Shown piece after piece: positions 15,316 through 23,869 of a stretch of 26,248 nucleotides of DNA. A program made the position numbers and the translations under genes. The notes beneath the pieces are model-generated. The model did no database searches, was not told the DNA's origin, and was given only the letters and a program-made list of their open reading frames with translations. The DNA lies in assembly GCA_001800515.1 (NCBI GenBank), contig MGVN01000189.1, positions 5,816 to 32,063 of the forward strand, read 5' to 3'. Within the stretch, counting starts at the first letter, position 1. The number at the start of each line of letters is the position of its first letter. The stretch comes from Elusimicrobia bacterium RIFOXYB2_FULL_49_7 (GTDB taxonomy: Bacteria; Fibrobacterota; OXYB2-FULL-49-7).

Positions 15316-15693
15316 ATGGTGAAAGCGTTGAAACAGGTTTTTAAATGTGCGTTGTGCGGTAACATTGTGGAAGTCGTCCATGTGGGCGGCGGAACACTCG
15401 TCTGCTGCGGACAAAACATGACCCTGCTCGAGGAAAATACGGTGGAAGCAGCCAAAGAGAAGCACGTGCCGGTGGTGGAAGTGTCTTCGGATAAGGTCAC
15501 GGTCAAGGTCGGCAGTGTCGCCCATCCCATGAATCCGGATCACTATATTGAATTCATCGAACTGCTCACGGAAACCGGTATACTGCGTCAATTCCTCAAA
15601 CCCGGCGATCACCCGGTGGCGGTCTTTAGCGGTGCATTTGGGACCGTCTCAGCCCGTGCGTATTGCAATCTCCACGGACTGTGGAAGAGTTGA
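15316..15693 (+). CDS. dfx: Desulfoferrodoxin (two-centre superoxide reductase)
   Basis: This 125-aa protein reduces superoxide to peroxide without making oxygen, typical of anaerobes. Centre I (rubredoxin-like FeCys4) is C11, C14, C30 and C31. Centre II (Fe His4Cys) is H50, H70, H76, H120 and C117, with E48-K49 as the catalytic pair near the iron. Length and order match the 2Fe-SOR class. AGGGGG lies about 6 nt before ATG 15316. Peroxide from this enzyme could be removed by the rubrerythrin-like protein of the neighbouring minus-strand operon. Confidence 0.96.
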   Translation: MVKALKQVFKCALCGNIVEVVHVGGGTLVCCGQNMTLLEENTVEAAKEKHVPVVEVSSDKVTVKVGSVAHPMNPDHYIEFIELLTETGILRQFLKPGDHPVAVFSGAFGTVSARAYCNLHGLWKS

Positions 15694-15735
15694 TCCTTTA
15701 TTTTTTCCGACAGGTGTAATTATTTTATAGCCATT

Positions 15736-15768
15736 CGGGCATGACGAAATATCATGCCCGTCTTTATT
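15736..15768 (+). terminator. Intrinsic terminator after dfx
   Basis: CGGGCATGA (15736-15744) pairs perfectly with TCATGCCCG (15752-15760) over a 7-nt loop and is followed by TCTTTATT. This 9-bp GC-containing stem is the clearest terminator in the window and ends the ftnA-dfx unit. Confidence 0.75.
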
Positions 15769-15775
15769 CAGCACA

Positions 15776-15804
15776 TTGAAACTTGATTCGGAAAGAGGTA
15801 TACT
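15776..15804 (+). promoter_or_regulatory. Sigma-70-like promoter overlapping the start of the SLOG-like gene
   Basis: TTGAAA (15776-15781), a 17-nt spacer and TATACT (15799-15804) make a near-consensus promoter right after the dfx terminator. The predicted start point (about 15811) lies at the ATG pair 15806/15809. The transcript would be leaderless, or the real promoter lies elsewhere and the AGAGG at 15794-15798 is used. Confidence 0.45.
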
Positions 15805-15805
15805 G

Positions 15806-16366
15806 ATGATGAAGAAAGAGGATTGCATTCTGTTTAGCGGTGGTATTGTAGGCGCTGAAGCGGAATTTGGAAAAAATGCCGAACAGGTCGGTATTGAAGA
15901 GGTTAACTTTTCTTTCGAAGGCCATAACCTGGTCCGCCACCGTGGGTTGCGCATCCTGAATCATGATGAATTGATGCACGGGGATGTCAGCCTGGAATAT
16001 GTCTCCAAGCTGATGAGCCGTCCCTATACGAAATCCGCCCTCTTTCGGAAAGTTCTCCAAAGTATCTGGTATCAGATCAATAGCGGGCAGGAGATTTATG
16101 TGATCGGCGAAATCCTTTCCGACAAAACCGTTAAAGGCGGCACCGGTTGGGGCGCGGAATTCGCTAAACTATGCAATAAACCTCTTTATATTTTTGATCA
16201 GAAACAAAATGGCTGGTTTCATTGGACGCAGGACAACTGGCTTGAATGCAATGGCCGGACGGAACCGGTCATCTCTCACATCCATTTTACGGGAACCGGG
16301 ACGCGTTTTTTAGAAGAAAATGGAAAACAGGCGATTGCGGATTTGTTCCGGCGTTCCTTTGTTTAA
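15806..16366 (+). CDS. SLOG-like Rossmannoid protein of unknown function
   Basis: This 186-aa soluble protein has an early strand ILFSGGIVGAEAEFG and a late glycine-rich turn GGTGWGAEFAK followed by KPLYIFDQ. It ends with ITGTGTRFLE-like residues (FTGTGTRFLEENGK). These resemble the nucleotide-binding loops of the SLOG/LOG-like Rossmann fold (GGxGxxxE and a terminal Gly-Thr-rich strand). A nucleotide or nucleotide-sugar ligand is therefore plausible, but no reaction can be named. Start ATG 15806 (or 15809) has AGAGG 7 nt upstream; a TTG at 15776 would add 10 residues without a site. It leads an apparent unit with the methyltransferase (36-nt gap). Confidence 0.65.
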   Translation: MMKKEDCILFSGGIVGAEAEFGKNAEQVGIEEVNFSFEGHNLVRHRGLRILNHDELMHGDVSLEYVSKLMSRPYTKSALFRKVLQSIWYQINSGQEIYVIGEILSDKTVKGGTGWGAEFAKLCNKPLYIFDQKQNGWFHWTQDNWLECNGRTEPVISHIHFTGTGTRFLEENGKQAIADLFRRSFV

Positions 16367-16402
16367 ATTTGAGCCTGTCGGCCCTTCCATTTATCAGGGA
16401 CG

Positions 16403-17359
16403 ATGACGGATAGTCATAAAAGCGAGGATCCCTTCTCTTCGGCTCTCAAGGGTCGGATTGAGAAAAGCATTTCAGCCCAGTTTGCGGCCAATCAACGTAG
16501 AAACCTTTTTTACCAGAATTATCATTATCAACAGCATTTTTTGAATGAAACCCGGCACTTGATTGAGACCCATCGGGATGCGTTGAAGGAAATCGACAGG
16601 CTTAAGCAATCCGATGAGTGGATTGACAGGATGGCCCATCAGGCGTATGAGACTTTCTGCCGATCCAACCAATTCCTCCATCTGCCCAAGGAGGATATTG
16701 CGGGTCTACGCCGGATTTATGAAGAGCTTTGGCGTGAAATCGTGACGGAATTAGCCAACGATATCATTGATTTTGATCGACTCCAACAGGCGCATGTTGA
16801 CCGCTTGGCCCACTGGCTTGCCGAAACCAACGGTTTTACAAAACAATTAAATCCCGCAGACTCTCCGGAAATCATCCGGGTGGTCTGTTCCGAGTATTCG
16901 GCGGAATGGCAATTGGCCCTATACGGTATTGATTTGGACGAATTGGCTGAACCCATCCTGGATATCGGTTGCGGAAAAGGCGCTCACATTGTTCGATATT
17001 TACGCGATACGGGATTTGAGGCGATCGGTTTGGATCGTCTTGGCACAGGGGCAAGTTCTTTTCTCTTGGAAGAGAATTGGTTGGAATTTGATTATGTGCC
17101 GGATACCTGGGGCACCCTTCTTTCCAATCACGCCTTTGCCCTCCATTTTCTTCATCATCACAGCCGATCGGATGGCGAGTTTTCGGCTTATGGTGAGAAA
17201 TATATGGAGATGCTTCGGTCAATAAAGAAGAACGGGACATTTTACTATGCTCCCAGCCTTCCCTTTATCGAAACGCTATTGCCAACGGACCAATATCAGA
17301 TTACCCAAAAGAGCGTCAGCCCCCCTTTTTCCAGTACCTGCATCAGAAGGCTGTTTTAG
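16403..17359 (+). CDS. Class I SAM-dependent methyltransferase-like protein
   Basis: This 318-aa protein has a mostly helical N-terminal half (1-180, rich in charged residues). A Rossmann methyltransferase core follows, with motif I LDIGCGKG at 186-193 and the acidic end of strand 2 in AIGLDRLG. A post-I region (SNHAFALHFLHHH) resembles the motif IV area, and the C-terminal strand reads FSSTCIRRLF. The N-terminal domain may bind the substrate, which is unknown. AGGGA lies about 5 nt before ATG 16403. It sits between the SLOG-like gene and ptsI. Confidence 0.75.
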   Translation: MTDSHKSEDPFSSALKGRIEKSISAQFAANQRRNLFYQNYHYQQHFLNETRHLIETHRDALKEIDRLKQSDEWIDRMAHQAYETFCRSNQFLHLPKEDIAGLRRIYEELWREIVTELANDIIDFDRLQQAHVDRLAHWLAETNGFTKQLNPADSPEIIRVVCSEYSAEWQLALYGIDLDELAEPILDIGCGKGAHIVRYLRDTGFEAIGLDRLGTGASSFLLEENWLEFDYVPDTWGTLLSNHAFALHFLHHHSRSDGEFSAYGEKYMEMLRSIKKNGTFYYAPSLPFIETLLPTDQYQITQKSVSPPFSSTCIRRLF

Positions 17360-17439
17360 ATTTTATTAGGATTTTCTTGATTTTTTATTTTCCGATAGGG
17401 GCATTGTTCCCGTGAGAGAGAGAATGATATTTTTAGGAT

Positions 17440-19089
17440 ATGCAAAAAGCACCTTCTCACCGGCCTCTGATTTTAGTCGGAGTCTCCTTAAACGGCGGCA
17501 AAGCGGCCGCCCCGATTTGTCTCTACTCCCAAAAACAGCACAAAACGGTTCCGGAATTCGTCCTTGAAAACGTCGAGGAGATTGAGCGCGACTTGCGCCG
17601 TTTTGAAGGCGCCTTTGAAAAAAGTCAACGGGATCTGGAACAGGCCGCCAAGAATGTGGCTGAGACCATCGGCAAGGCCGAAGCTGAAATATTTACGGCC
17701 CAGAAGCATATCATGGCGGATCCCTCACTTCTCAATTCGGTTCGGCACGCCATTCGCGAGGAAAAGCGGAACGTGGAACATGCGGTTCATTCCGTGTTAC
17801 ACGATTATGAGTCCCGGTTTGCAAGTGTGGAAAATGAATATCTGCGGGAGCGGGTCAATGACATTGTCGAGATCCGGCGACGTTTGATGGATCACTTGCA
17901 TGATTCCCCTTCCGGCGGCTTCCAATGCGAAGGGCAACAGCAATGCAGGCGAGGAGCGGACCGCATCATTGTGGCTCAGGAGCTTACCCCGTCCATGATC
18001 GCGAACATCGATGTCTCCAAGGTACGCGGCTTTGTCACCGAACACGGCGGATTTTCCTCCCATGCGGCCATCCTGGCACGCAGTATCGGTGTCCCGGCCG
18101 TGTCCGGCATTCACGATATCATGGCTATCATCGAATGCGGCCATGCTCTGCTGGTCGACGGTGATTCCGGCACGGTCTATGTGGAGCCCGATGAAAAGAC
18201 CATCCGGACCCTGGTTCCGGCGGCCGTCATCCGGGCGGAGGAAGCGTGTGCATTGACCTCACCGGAAGGAGTGCAGGTCATGGCCAATGTGAATTTGGCC
18301 GAGGATATCGATGCCGTTGAAAAGGTAAACGGTGACGGTATCGGTTTATTTAGGACCGAATTTCTTTTTATTCGGGCCAATCGCCTTTTGTCCGAAGAGG
18401 ATCAAGCGGATTATTATAAAAAAGTCGTTTCCCGTTTAAACGGAAAGCCCGTTACCTTCCGTCTTCTTGATGTCGGGGGCGATAAACCGCTGCCTTTTCT
18501 GGAGCAGGAGAAGGAGGACAACCCCTATCTCGGCCTGCGCGGCTCCCGTTTTTTACTGCACCAACCCGAACTCTTCCGAACCCAGGTACGGGCATTGGCC
18601 CGCGCGACCGAAGCGGGTATGATTAGGATGCTTTTCCCCATGGTTATTGACACGATTCAACTCGGTAAACTTCTTCGACAAACCGACGCAGCTCTGGACG
18701 GGTTGGCGTATCGTAAGGAGAATTTGCGAATCGGCGTCATGTTCGAAGTGGTGAGCGCCGTGCTTCAAGCCGAAACGATTTTAAACCAGGTCGATTTCGG
18801 CAGTATCGGAACCAATGATTTGGTGCAGTATCTTTTTGCCGTGGATCGGAATAATGAATATGTCTTTCAGGATTATAATCCGGACCATGACGTACTGTGG
18901 CTTCTTCTCAAACAGCTTGCGGACGCGGCCAAGAAAACCGGTCGGCCTTTATCCATCTGCGGAGAGATGGCCAGCCAGCCCGGTATGGCAGCACGCCTCC
19001 ATGATATCGGCATCACCTCTTTTTCGGTGAGTCCCCGTTTCATTCCCCAGGTCCGTACGGAGATTTGCCAAGCTTCGGGAGTCTATTAG
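17440..19089 (+). CDS. ptsI: Phosphoenolpyruvate-protein phosphotransferase (PTS enzyme I)
   Basis: EI takes phosphate from PEP and passes it to HPr. At 549 aa it has the N-terminal HPr-binding/phospho-His domain with active H208 in GGFSSHAAILARS. The PEP-binding TIM barrel has GLFRTEFLF (R305, E307), FRLLDVGGDKPLPF, GLRGSR, a metal-ligand Glu in GVMFEV (E436), GTNDLVQY (N459, D460) and the acid/base cysteine C507 in ICGEMASQP. The loop at 155-172 before the swivel strand is Cys/Gln-rich (C163, C169) and looks like an insertion. ATG 17440 is the first start after an in-frame TAG and has only a poorly spaced AGGA. No HPr or EII gene is in the window. Confidence 0.93.
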   Translation: MQKAPSHRPLILVGVSLNGGKAAAPICLYSQKQHKTVPEFVLENVEEIERDLRRFEGAFEKSQRDLEQAAKNVAETIGKAEAEIFTAQKHIMADPSLLNSVRHAIREEKRNVEHAVHSVLHDYESRFASVENEYLRERVNDIVEIRRRLMDHLHDSPSGGFQCEGQQQCRRGADRIIVAQELTPSMIANIDVSKVRGFVTEHGGFSSHAAILARSIGVPAVSGIHDIMAIIECGHALLVDGDSGTVYVEPDEKTIRTLVPAAVIRAEEACALTSPEGVQVMANVNLAEDIDAVEKVNGDGIGLFRTEFLFIRANRLLSEEDQADYYKKVVSRLNGKPVTFRLLDVGGDKPLPFLEQEKEDNPYLGLRGSRFLLHQPELFRTQVRALARATEAGMIRMLFPMVIDTIQLGKLLRQTDAALDGLAYRKENLRIGVMFEVVSAVLQAETILNQVDFGSIGTNDLVQYLFAVDRNNEYVFQDYNPDHDVLWLLLKQLADAAKKTGRPLSICGEMASQPGMAARLHDIGITSFSVSPRFIPQVRTEICQASGVY

Positions 19090-19106
19090 CCCTTTATTTT
19101 CGGGAA

Positions 19107-19469
19107 CTATCCACCCGCTCGTTTGGCGATTAATCCCTGCTTTTTCAGGATGTCAAGGATACGATTCCGTTGGTCGCCTTGGATTTCAAGGGCGCGGCCA
19201 ACAACCGTGCCGCCGCAGCCGAGTTGCTGCTTCAGTTTTTTGGCAAAGTCGATAAGTAACGGGCCCTGAAAAGGAAGTCCGGTAATGAGGGTGACCCCAT
19301 TGCCTTTTCGACCTTGCGTTTCCCGTCCAACCCGAATGACGCCATCTTTAGGTGGGTCGAATTTTCCCTTTCCGCATCGGCAGTCCGACACGGGAGAGCC
19401 ACAGGTGGGACAGAGTTTTCCCTGGCCGGTGGAATAGACGAGAGCGTTATTTGCAGAAGAGGAATGCAT
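19107..19469 (-). CDS. yciH: SUI1/eIF1-like translation factor YciH
   Basis: This 120-aa protein has the SUI1 fold: IRVGRETQGRKGNGVTLITGL, LLIDFAKKLKQQLGCGGTV and the C-terminal QGDQRNRILDILKKQG. These are the eIF1 signatures. An N-terminal CPTCGSPVSDCRC forms a possible small zinc knuckle, as in E. coli YciH. The factor is thought to affect fidelity of start-site selection. Its ATG overlaps the larA-like stop as TGATG, so it is the last gene of the gnd operon. It converges on ptsI with a 17-nt gap. Confidence 0.9.
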   Translation of the reverse strand: MHSSSANNALVYSTGQGKLCPTCGSPVSDCRCGKGKFDPPKDGVIRVGRETQGRKGNGVTLITGLPFQGPLLIDFAKKLKQQLGCGGTVVGRALEIQGDQRNRILDILKKQGLIAKRAGG

Positions 19470-20716
19470 CAGGAATACTGCCAGGTGGGACCATCCTTGA
19501 TTTTATAGAGCATTTCGCCTGCCTTGGCAATATAGAGAATTCCCTGATCCTCTTTGTTCATGTAATCTTCGAGGCGAATGGTTTCCGGATTCATATAGCC
19601 CAGATTAATGCGCTCGCACCGCTCTTTGGGAACCTTTGAAGCCAACACGACCTTGATACGCGGTTTTTCAATCCCGTTTTCAAAGGTGCCGATGCCGCGT
19701 ACATGGGTGGAATGGGCAATGACCCCGCGAGGAAAGTCCTTGAATTTGTTCATCTGCTTGGCAAAGTAATCGCGGGTGTGATAGCCTATTTTATCCAGCA
19801 CCTTTCCGTGAGTATAGGAAACCTCCTCTACATGAGGCGCATAGATGATGAGCGTTCCGCCATCCGCCACCACAGGTTCGAGCTTGTACATGCATTTGCC
19901 GGCGGTCCAGAGATCATCGTACATCTTGGGCGCACAGGAAAGGACCGTGTGAAAGGCTTTTGGCATATAAGTGATGTGCAATTGGTTGGAGAGATCCGCG
20001 GCCGCACTCCATGCTTCCTTGGCTTCGCCAATGAAAAGGCCCGCAATATCACCGTGATCTACGACATAACAGAAAGCGTGTTTTGGCCGAGGGACCATGT
20101 CAGCGCACTTTTCCACCACCGAGCGTACAGGCGTGAGTTTGTTGCCGATGATTTTCGGATTGGTCATGAGTGCACCGAGCCAGTGGAAAAAATTGATGAT
20201 TTCCCCTTCCGCAATGCCAGGAAAGAGGTATTTGTTACCCCCGGAAAAGCCGACCACTTCATGCGGAAAGACCGGTCCGCAGATAACGAGCATGTCATAT
20301 TCCAGCACCGACTTGTTTAATCGAACCGGCACCTCTTCGCTCATCAGGCCAACGGAGATGTTCTCTACATCCGCCCGGGTGAGACGACCCACTTCCGTAT
20401 TTTCTGCCGGATTATCCCAGGCATGGTTGAAAATCCGATGTTTCCCATATCGACCTTTTCTTTCACTGTCCGTGATGCCGAAATGGTGTTCAATCATTTC
20501 ATCTGTCATGGGCATGTGGGTACCAAGTGCAATCAGAAAATCAAGCTTGGTCGTAACCGGTCCCAGAAAATCACAGAAGGCTTTAAAGAAGATAGGAACC
20601 GGCCCACTCCGGGTATGATCCGGAAATACGGCCAGAATTTTCTTACCGTGAAAGGTGCGCTGGTTGACTGCTTCCTGAACCTGCGTGCGGACATCCTGCT
20701 CTGTAAGGTGGCTCAT
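19469..20716 (-). CDS. larA: LarA-family nickel-pincer-dependent 2-hydroxyacid racemase/epimerase
   Basis: This 415-aa protein keeps the lactate racemase catalytic layout. D33 and R36 in DHTR and H67 in GTHMP are present. H152, K162 (FSGGNK) and H178 follow with gaps of 10 and 16 residues, the same as H174-K184-H200 in Lactobacillus LarA. The Lys holds the nickel pincer nucleotide and the His residues move the proton. LarA homologues act on lactate, malate and sugar acids; the gnd/SDR neighbours make a sugar acid the likeliest substrate, by inference. The cofactor makers LarB, LarC and LarE are not in the window. The gene has no Shine-Dalgarno and starts 12 nt after the SDR stop. Confidence 0.85.
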   Translation of the reverse strand: MSHLTEQDVRTQVQEAVNQRTFHGKKILAVFPDHTRSGPVPIFFKAFCDFLGPVTTKLDFLIALGTHMPMTDEMIEHHFGITDSERKGRYGKHRIFNHAWDNPAENTEVGRLTRADVENISVGLMSEEVPVRLNKSVLEYDMLVICGPVFPHEVVGFSGGNKYLFPGIAEGEIINFFHWLGALMTNPKIIGNKLTPVRSVVEKCADMVPRPKHAFCYVVDHGDIAGLFIGEAKEAWSAAADLSNQLHITYMPKAFHTVLSCAPKMYDDLWTAGKCMYKLEPVVADGGTLIIYAPHVEEVSYTHGKVLDKIGYHTRDYFAKQMNKFKDFPRGVIAHSTHVRGIGTFENGIEKPRIKVVLASKVPKERCERINLGYMNPETIRLEDYMNKEDQGILYIAKAGEMLYKIKDGPTWQYS

Positions 20717-20728
20717 GGTAAAAAAATA

Positions 20729-21544
20729 CTAAATATTAAAGGCCAAATAAGCGCCATCCACCGGAACCGTAATACCAGAGACAAAGCTGGCCGCCTTTTC
20801 AGATACCAGAAACAGCACAGCACCCATCATCTCCTCTGCTTCGCCGAAACGACCAAAAGGAGTATGCGCCAGCACGGATTGGCCGCGCGGGGTGGGGGAG
20901 TTGTCCGGATTCAGAAGCAACGCCCGGTTTTGGTCCGCCACAATGAACCCGGGAGCAATGGCATTAGCGCGGATGGCATAGGGAGCCAGCTCTTTGGCCT
21001 GCGCCATGGTCTGGTTCATGACAGCCGCTTTTGCCGCAGAGTAAGCATAAACACCGGATAGGGGGTTATAGGAGGCCATGGAAGCGATGTTTAGAATGGC
21101 GCCTTTAATCTTATTGTCAATCCAGTATTTGGAGAAATGTTTGACCGGCAGGATGCAGCCTGCGAGCAGGTTAAGTTTCAGGACAAATTCAATGTCTTCT
21201 GCCTTGACATCCTGAAGTGTGGCACGGCCGCGATTACCGCCTGCGCCGTTCAGAAGGATATCCACTTTACCGTACAGCTTGATGGATGCTTCCAGCGCTT
21301 TTTTAATGGATTCTTCGTCCATCAGATTGACCTGGACCGAGGAAACCCGTTTATCATCTCCGCATGTTTTACGGAGCACAGCCACTTTTTCGTCAAGTGC
21401 TTCCTGTCGGATATCCCACAGGATGACATTGGCGCCCGCCTGGGCAAGGGCGGCTCCCATCTGACTGCATAGAACCCCGCCGCCGCCGGTCACCACAGCG
21501 GTTTTACCGGACAGACCGAACATATTTTCAAGATAATTTGCCAT
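20729..21544 (-). CDS. SDR oxidoreductase, D-mannonate oxidoreductase/fructuronate reductase-like
   Basis: This 271-aa classical short-chain dehydrogenase has cofactor loop TGGGGVLC at 19-26 and acidic D44 after strand 2 (favouring NAD(H)). The catalytic set is S155 and Y168xxxK172. The NxSPTPRGQSVLAHTPFGRFGE region is typical, as I recall, of SDRs annotated as mannonate oxidoreductase (fructuronate reductase). These reduce keto sugar acids in uronate pathways. AAAGGAAC precedes ATG 21544 by about 5 nt. Flanked by gnd (14-nt gap) and the LarA homologue (12 nt), it points to a small sugar-acid unit. The precise substrate is uncertain. Confidence 0.85.
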   Translation of the reverse strand: MANYLENMFGLSGKTAVVTGGGGVLCSQMGAALAQAGANVILWDIRQEALDEKVAVLRKTCGDDKRVSSVQVNLMDEESIKKALEASIKLYGKVDILLNGAGGNRGRATLQDVKAEDIEFVLKLNLLAGCILPVKHFSKYWIDNKIKGAILNIASMASYNPLSGVYAYSAAKAAVMNQTMAQAKELAPYAIRANAIAPGFIVADQNRALLLNPDNSPTPRGQSVLAHTPFGRFGEAEEMMGAVLFLVSEKAASFVSGITVPVDGAYLAFNI

Positions 21545-21558
21545 GATAAGTTCCTTTC

Positions 21559-23013
21559 TTACGCCTTATAAATAGTTGCGGATACGTTGCCGCCGCGGCC
21601 GGTCCAGTTGGTGTGGAAGAATTCGCCGCGCGGCTTATCGGTCCGTTCGTAGGTATGGGCGCCGAAGTAATCGCGCTGTGCCTGGAGCAGATTTGCGGGC
21701 AAACGGGCACTGCGGTAGCCGTCAAAAAAAGCCAATGCGGAGGTAAAGGCAGGCACTGGAATGCCGGCCTTGACTGCTGCGGAAACCACTTTTCGCCAGC
21801 TTTCCTGATAGTTGACAATGACCTTTTTGAAGAAAGAATCGAGGAGCAGGTTGGAGAGCGCCGGGTTTTTATCAAACGCTTCCTTGATTTTGGTCAGGAA
21901 GCGACTGCGGATGATACAGCCACCGCGCCACATCAGGGCAATGCCGCCATTGTTCAGGTTCCACTTGTATTCTTTGGCTGCTTCCCGCATGAGCATGAAG
22001 CCTTGGGCATAGGAAACTATTTTCGAGGCATAGAGCGCCTTTTCCAGGTCTTTGACAAAGGCTTTTTTAGCTGCTGAAATTTTGGGTTTGGGCCCTTTCA
22101 GTTGTTTGCTGGCGACCACCCGTTCATCTTTGATGGCAGAGAGGCAGCGGGCAAAGACCGCTTCAGAGACCAGGGTGAGCGGGATGCCGAGATCCAGTGC
22201 GGAAATGCTGGTCCACTTACCGGTTCCTTTTTGGCCTGCGGTATCCAGGATTTTCTCAACGATAGCGGTCTTGCCTTCCTTGTAGCCCAGAATATCGCGG
22301 GTGATTTCAATGAGGTAGCTGTCAAGTTCGCCCTGGTTCCATTCCGCAAAGACCTTGTGCATTTCTTCGCTCTTCATGCCCAGCCCTTCTTTCATAAGCT
22401 GATAGGCTTCGCAGATGAGTTGCATGTCTCCGTATTCGATGCCATTATGTACCATTTTCACGAAATGACCGGCTCCGTCTTCACCCACCCAGTCGCAACA
22501 GGGGGTGCCGTCTTCGACCTTGGCGGAAATGGCCTGGAAGATGGGTTTGACATGGGGCCATGCTTCGGGATTGCCGCCGGGCATGATGGAGGGACCGCGC
22601 CTGGCTCCTTCTTCGCCGCCGGAGACGCCGGTGCCGATATAGAGGAACCCTTTTTCCGCGAGCATTTTGGTGCGACGGATGGTGTCCGGGAAGTGAGAAT
22701 TTCCGCCGTCAATGATGATGTCCCCTTTTTCCAGATGGGGAATCAGGGTATTGATGAAATCATCCACCGTGGAGCCTGCTTTGACCATAAGCATGACCCG
22801 ACGCGGCCGTTTGAGGGAGGCGACCAGTTCTTCGATGGAGTGGCAGCCCACAATGGTACGGCCTTTGGCTTCGTTGTTGATGAAGTTATCCACTTTGGAA
22901 ACCGTGCGATTGAAGACAGCCACCGAGAAGTTGTTGTCATTCATGTTCAGGACCAGGTTCTGGCCCATAACGGCGAGGCCGATGAGACCAATGTCGCACT
23001 GTTTGTTTTCCAT
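21559..23013 (-). CDS. gnd: 6-phosphogluconate dehydrogenase, decarboxylating
   Basis: It converts 6-phosphogluconate to ribulose 5-phosphate with reduction of NADP. At 484 aa it is the long (E. coli/eukaryote) form. Seen are [13 protein letters not shown], the NRT NADP-specificity turn (VAVFNRT), [29 protein letters not shown] and the catalytic [13 protein letters not shown]. The C-terminal tail reads [15 protein letters not shown] precedes ATG 23013. It heads the gnd-SDR-larA-yciH operon and diverges from rpe, whose product uses its ribulose 5-phosphate. Confidence 0.97.
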   Translation of the reverse strand: MENKQCDIGLIGLAVMGQNLVLNMNDNNFSVAVFNRTVSKVDNFINNEAKGRTIVGCHSIEELVASLKRPRRVMLMVKAGSTVDDFINTLIPHLEKGDIIIDGGNSHFPDTIRRTKMLAEKGFLYIGTGVSGGEEGARRGPSIMPGGNPEAWPHVKPIFQAISAKVEDGTPCCDWVGEDGAGHFVKMVHNGIEYGDMQLICEAYQLMKEGLGMKSEEMHKVFAEWNQGELDSYLIEITRDILGYKEGKTAIVEKILDTAGQKGTGKWTSISALDLGIPLTLVSEAVFARCLSAIKDERVVASKQLKGPKPKISAAKKAFVKDLEKALYASKIVSYAQGFMLMREAAKEYKWNLNNGGIALMWRGGCIIRSRFLTKIKEAFDKNPALSNLLLDSFFKKVIVNYQESWRKVVSAAVKAGIPVPAFTSALAFFDGYRSARLPANLLQAQRDYFGAHTYERTDKPRGEFFHTNWTGRGGNVSATIYKA

Positions 23014-23097
23014 TTTACACTCCCTTAAGTTTGTGGGTTATATTGTTGATGTGAATCATCATTTTGAGAAAGGAAAATTATCATATTCCTCTGGGGA

Positions 23098-23126
23098 TTG
23101 TCAATGAAAGCGCTATCTCTTATAAT
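23098..23126 (+). promoter_or_regulatory. Near-consensus sigma-70 promoter for rpe
   Basis: TTGTCA (23098-23103), a 17-nt spacer and a perfect TATAAT (23121-23126) give an expected start near 23133. This leaves a leader of about 48 nt before rpe. rpe has no visible Shine-Dalgarno, so initiation may rely on the AT-rich leader. Confidence 0.7.
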
Positions 23127-23180
23127 GCGAAAAGACATTTTTCATCCCCTTTCTGTTGATATTATTTATTTTTAATCGTC

Positions 23181-23852
23181 ATGGCTTACATTAAAATTGC
23201 CCCCTCTATTTTGTCCGCGGATTTTGCCCATCTGGGTAACCAGGTTCAGGAGGCCGTTTCCGGCAGTGCGGATTACATTCATGTAGATGTCATGGACGGC
23301 CACTTTGTGCCTAATCTCACTATCGGTCCCGCTGTGGTGAAATCACTTCGCCGAATGACAGATGCCGTGCTGGATACTCATTTGATGATTGAATCGCCTG
23401 AGAAATACATTGCCCCCTTTGCGGATGCCGGGGCGTCGATTTTAACGGTCCATATCGAAGTCATGAAGGATCCGGAACAGGTTTTTGAACTCATTCGCAA
23501 ACAGAATATCAAAGTTGGATTAACCCTGAATCCGCGAACACCTTTTTCCGCAGTGGAACCTTACTTGAATCAGATTGACTTGCTGCTGATTATGACCGTA
23601 CAGCCCGGTTTTGGAGCGCAGGCTTTTATGCAGGATCAATTACCCAAGATTATGCATGCGGCAACGCTGAAACGGCAAAAAGGGTTATCCTACGAAATTG
23701 AAGTGGATGGCGGTATCAGTGATAAGACCGCAGCTGCGGTGTGTGAATCCGGGGCGGAAGTGTTAGTGGCAGGAAATGCTGTTTTTGGCGGCGGCGTTAT
23801 TTCGGACAATATCCGTCATATTCGCTTTGTGGGTGAAAAAGCGATCGCCTAA
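23181..23852 (+). CDS. rpe: Ribulose-phosphate 3-epimerase
   Basis: This 223-aa TIM barrel interconverts ribulose 5-phosphate and xylulose 5-phosphate. All family stations are present: PSILSADFAHLG, HVDVMDGHFVPN (metal His and catalytic Asp), THLMI, VQPGFGAQAF, the second catalytic Asp in EVDGGI and the phosphate loop VAGNAVFG. It diverges from gnd, completing the oxidative pentose phosphate branch. The start ATG 23181 is placed by the conserved N-terminus; no Shine-Dalgarno is visible. Confidence 0.96.
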   Translation: MAYIKIAPSILSADFAHLGNQVQEAVSGSADYIHVDVMDGHFVPNLTIGPAVVKSLRRMTDAVLDTHLMIESPEKYIAPFADAGASILTVHIEVMKDPEQVFELIRKQNIKVGLTLNPRTPFSAVEPYLNQIDLLLIMTVQPGFGAQAFMQDQLPKIMHAATLKRQKGLSYEIEVDGGISDKTAAAVCESGAEVLVAGNAVFGGGVISDNIRHIRFVGEKAIA

Positions 23853-23869
23853 TTTGACAAAATTTCTAA

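Noticed and set aside
17310..17400. Possible frameshift at the C6T5 run near the end of the methyltransferase, with a longer alternative frame.
   Set aside because: The given frame ends in FSSTCIRRLF, which fits the final strand of such methyltransferases, so no frameshift is needed.
22102..23028. 308-aa plus-strand ORF opposite gnd.
   Set aside because: It is the mirror of the highly conserved gnd coding frame and has no family-like motifs.
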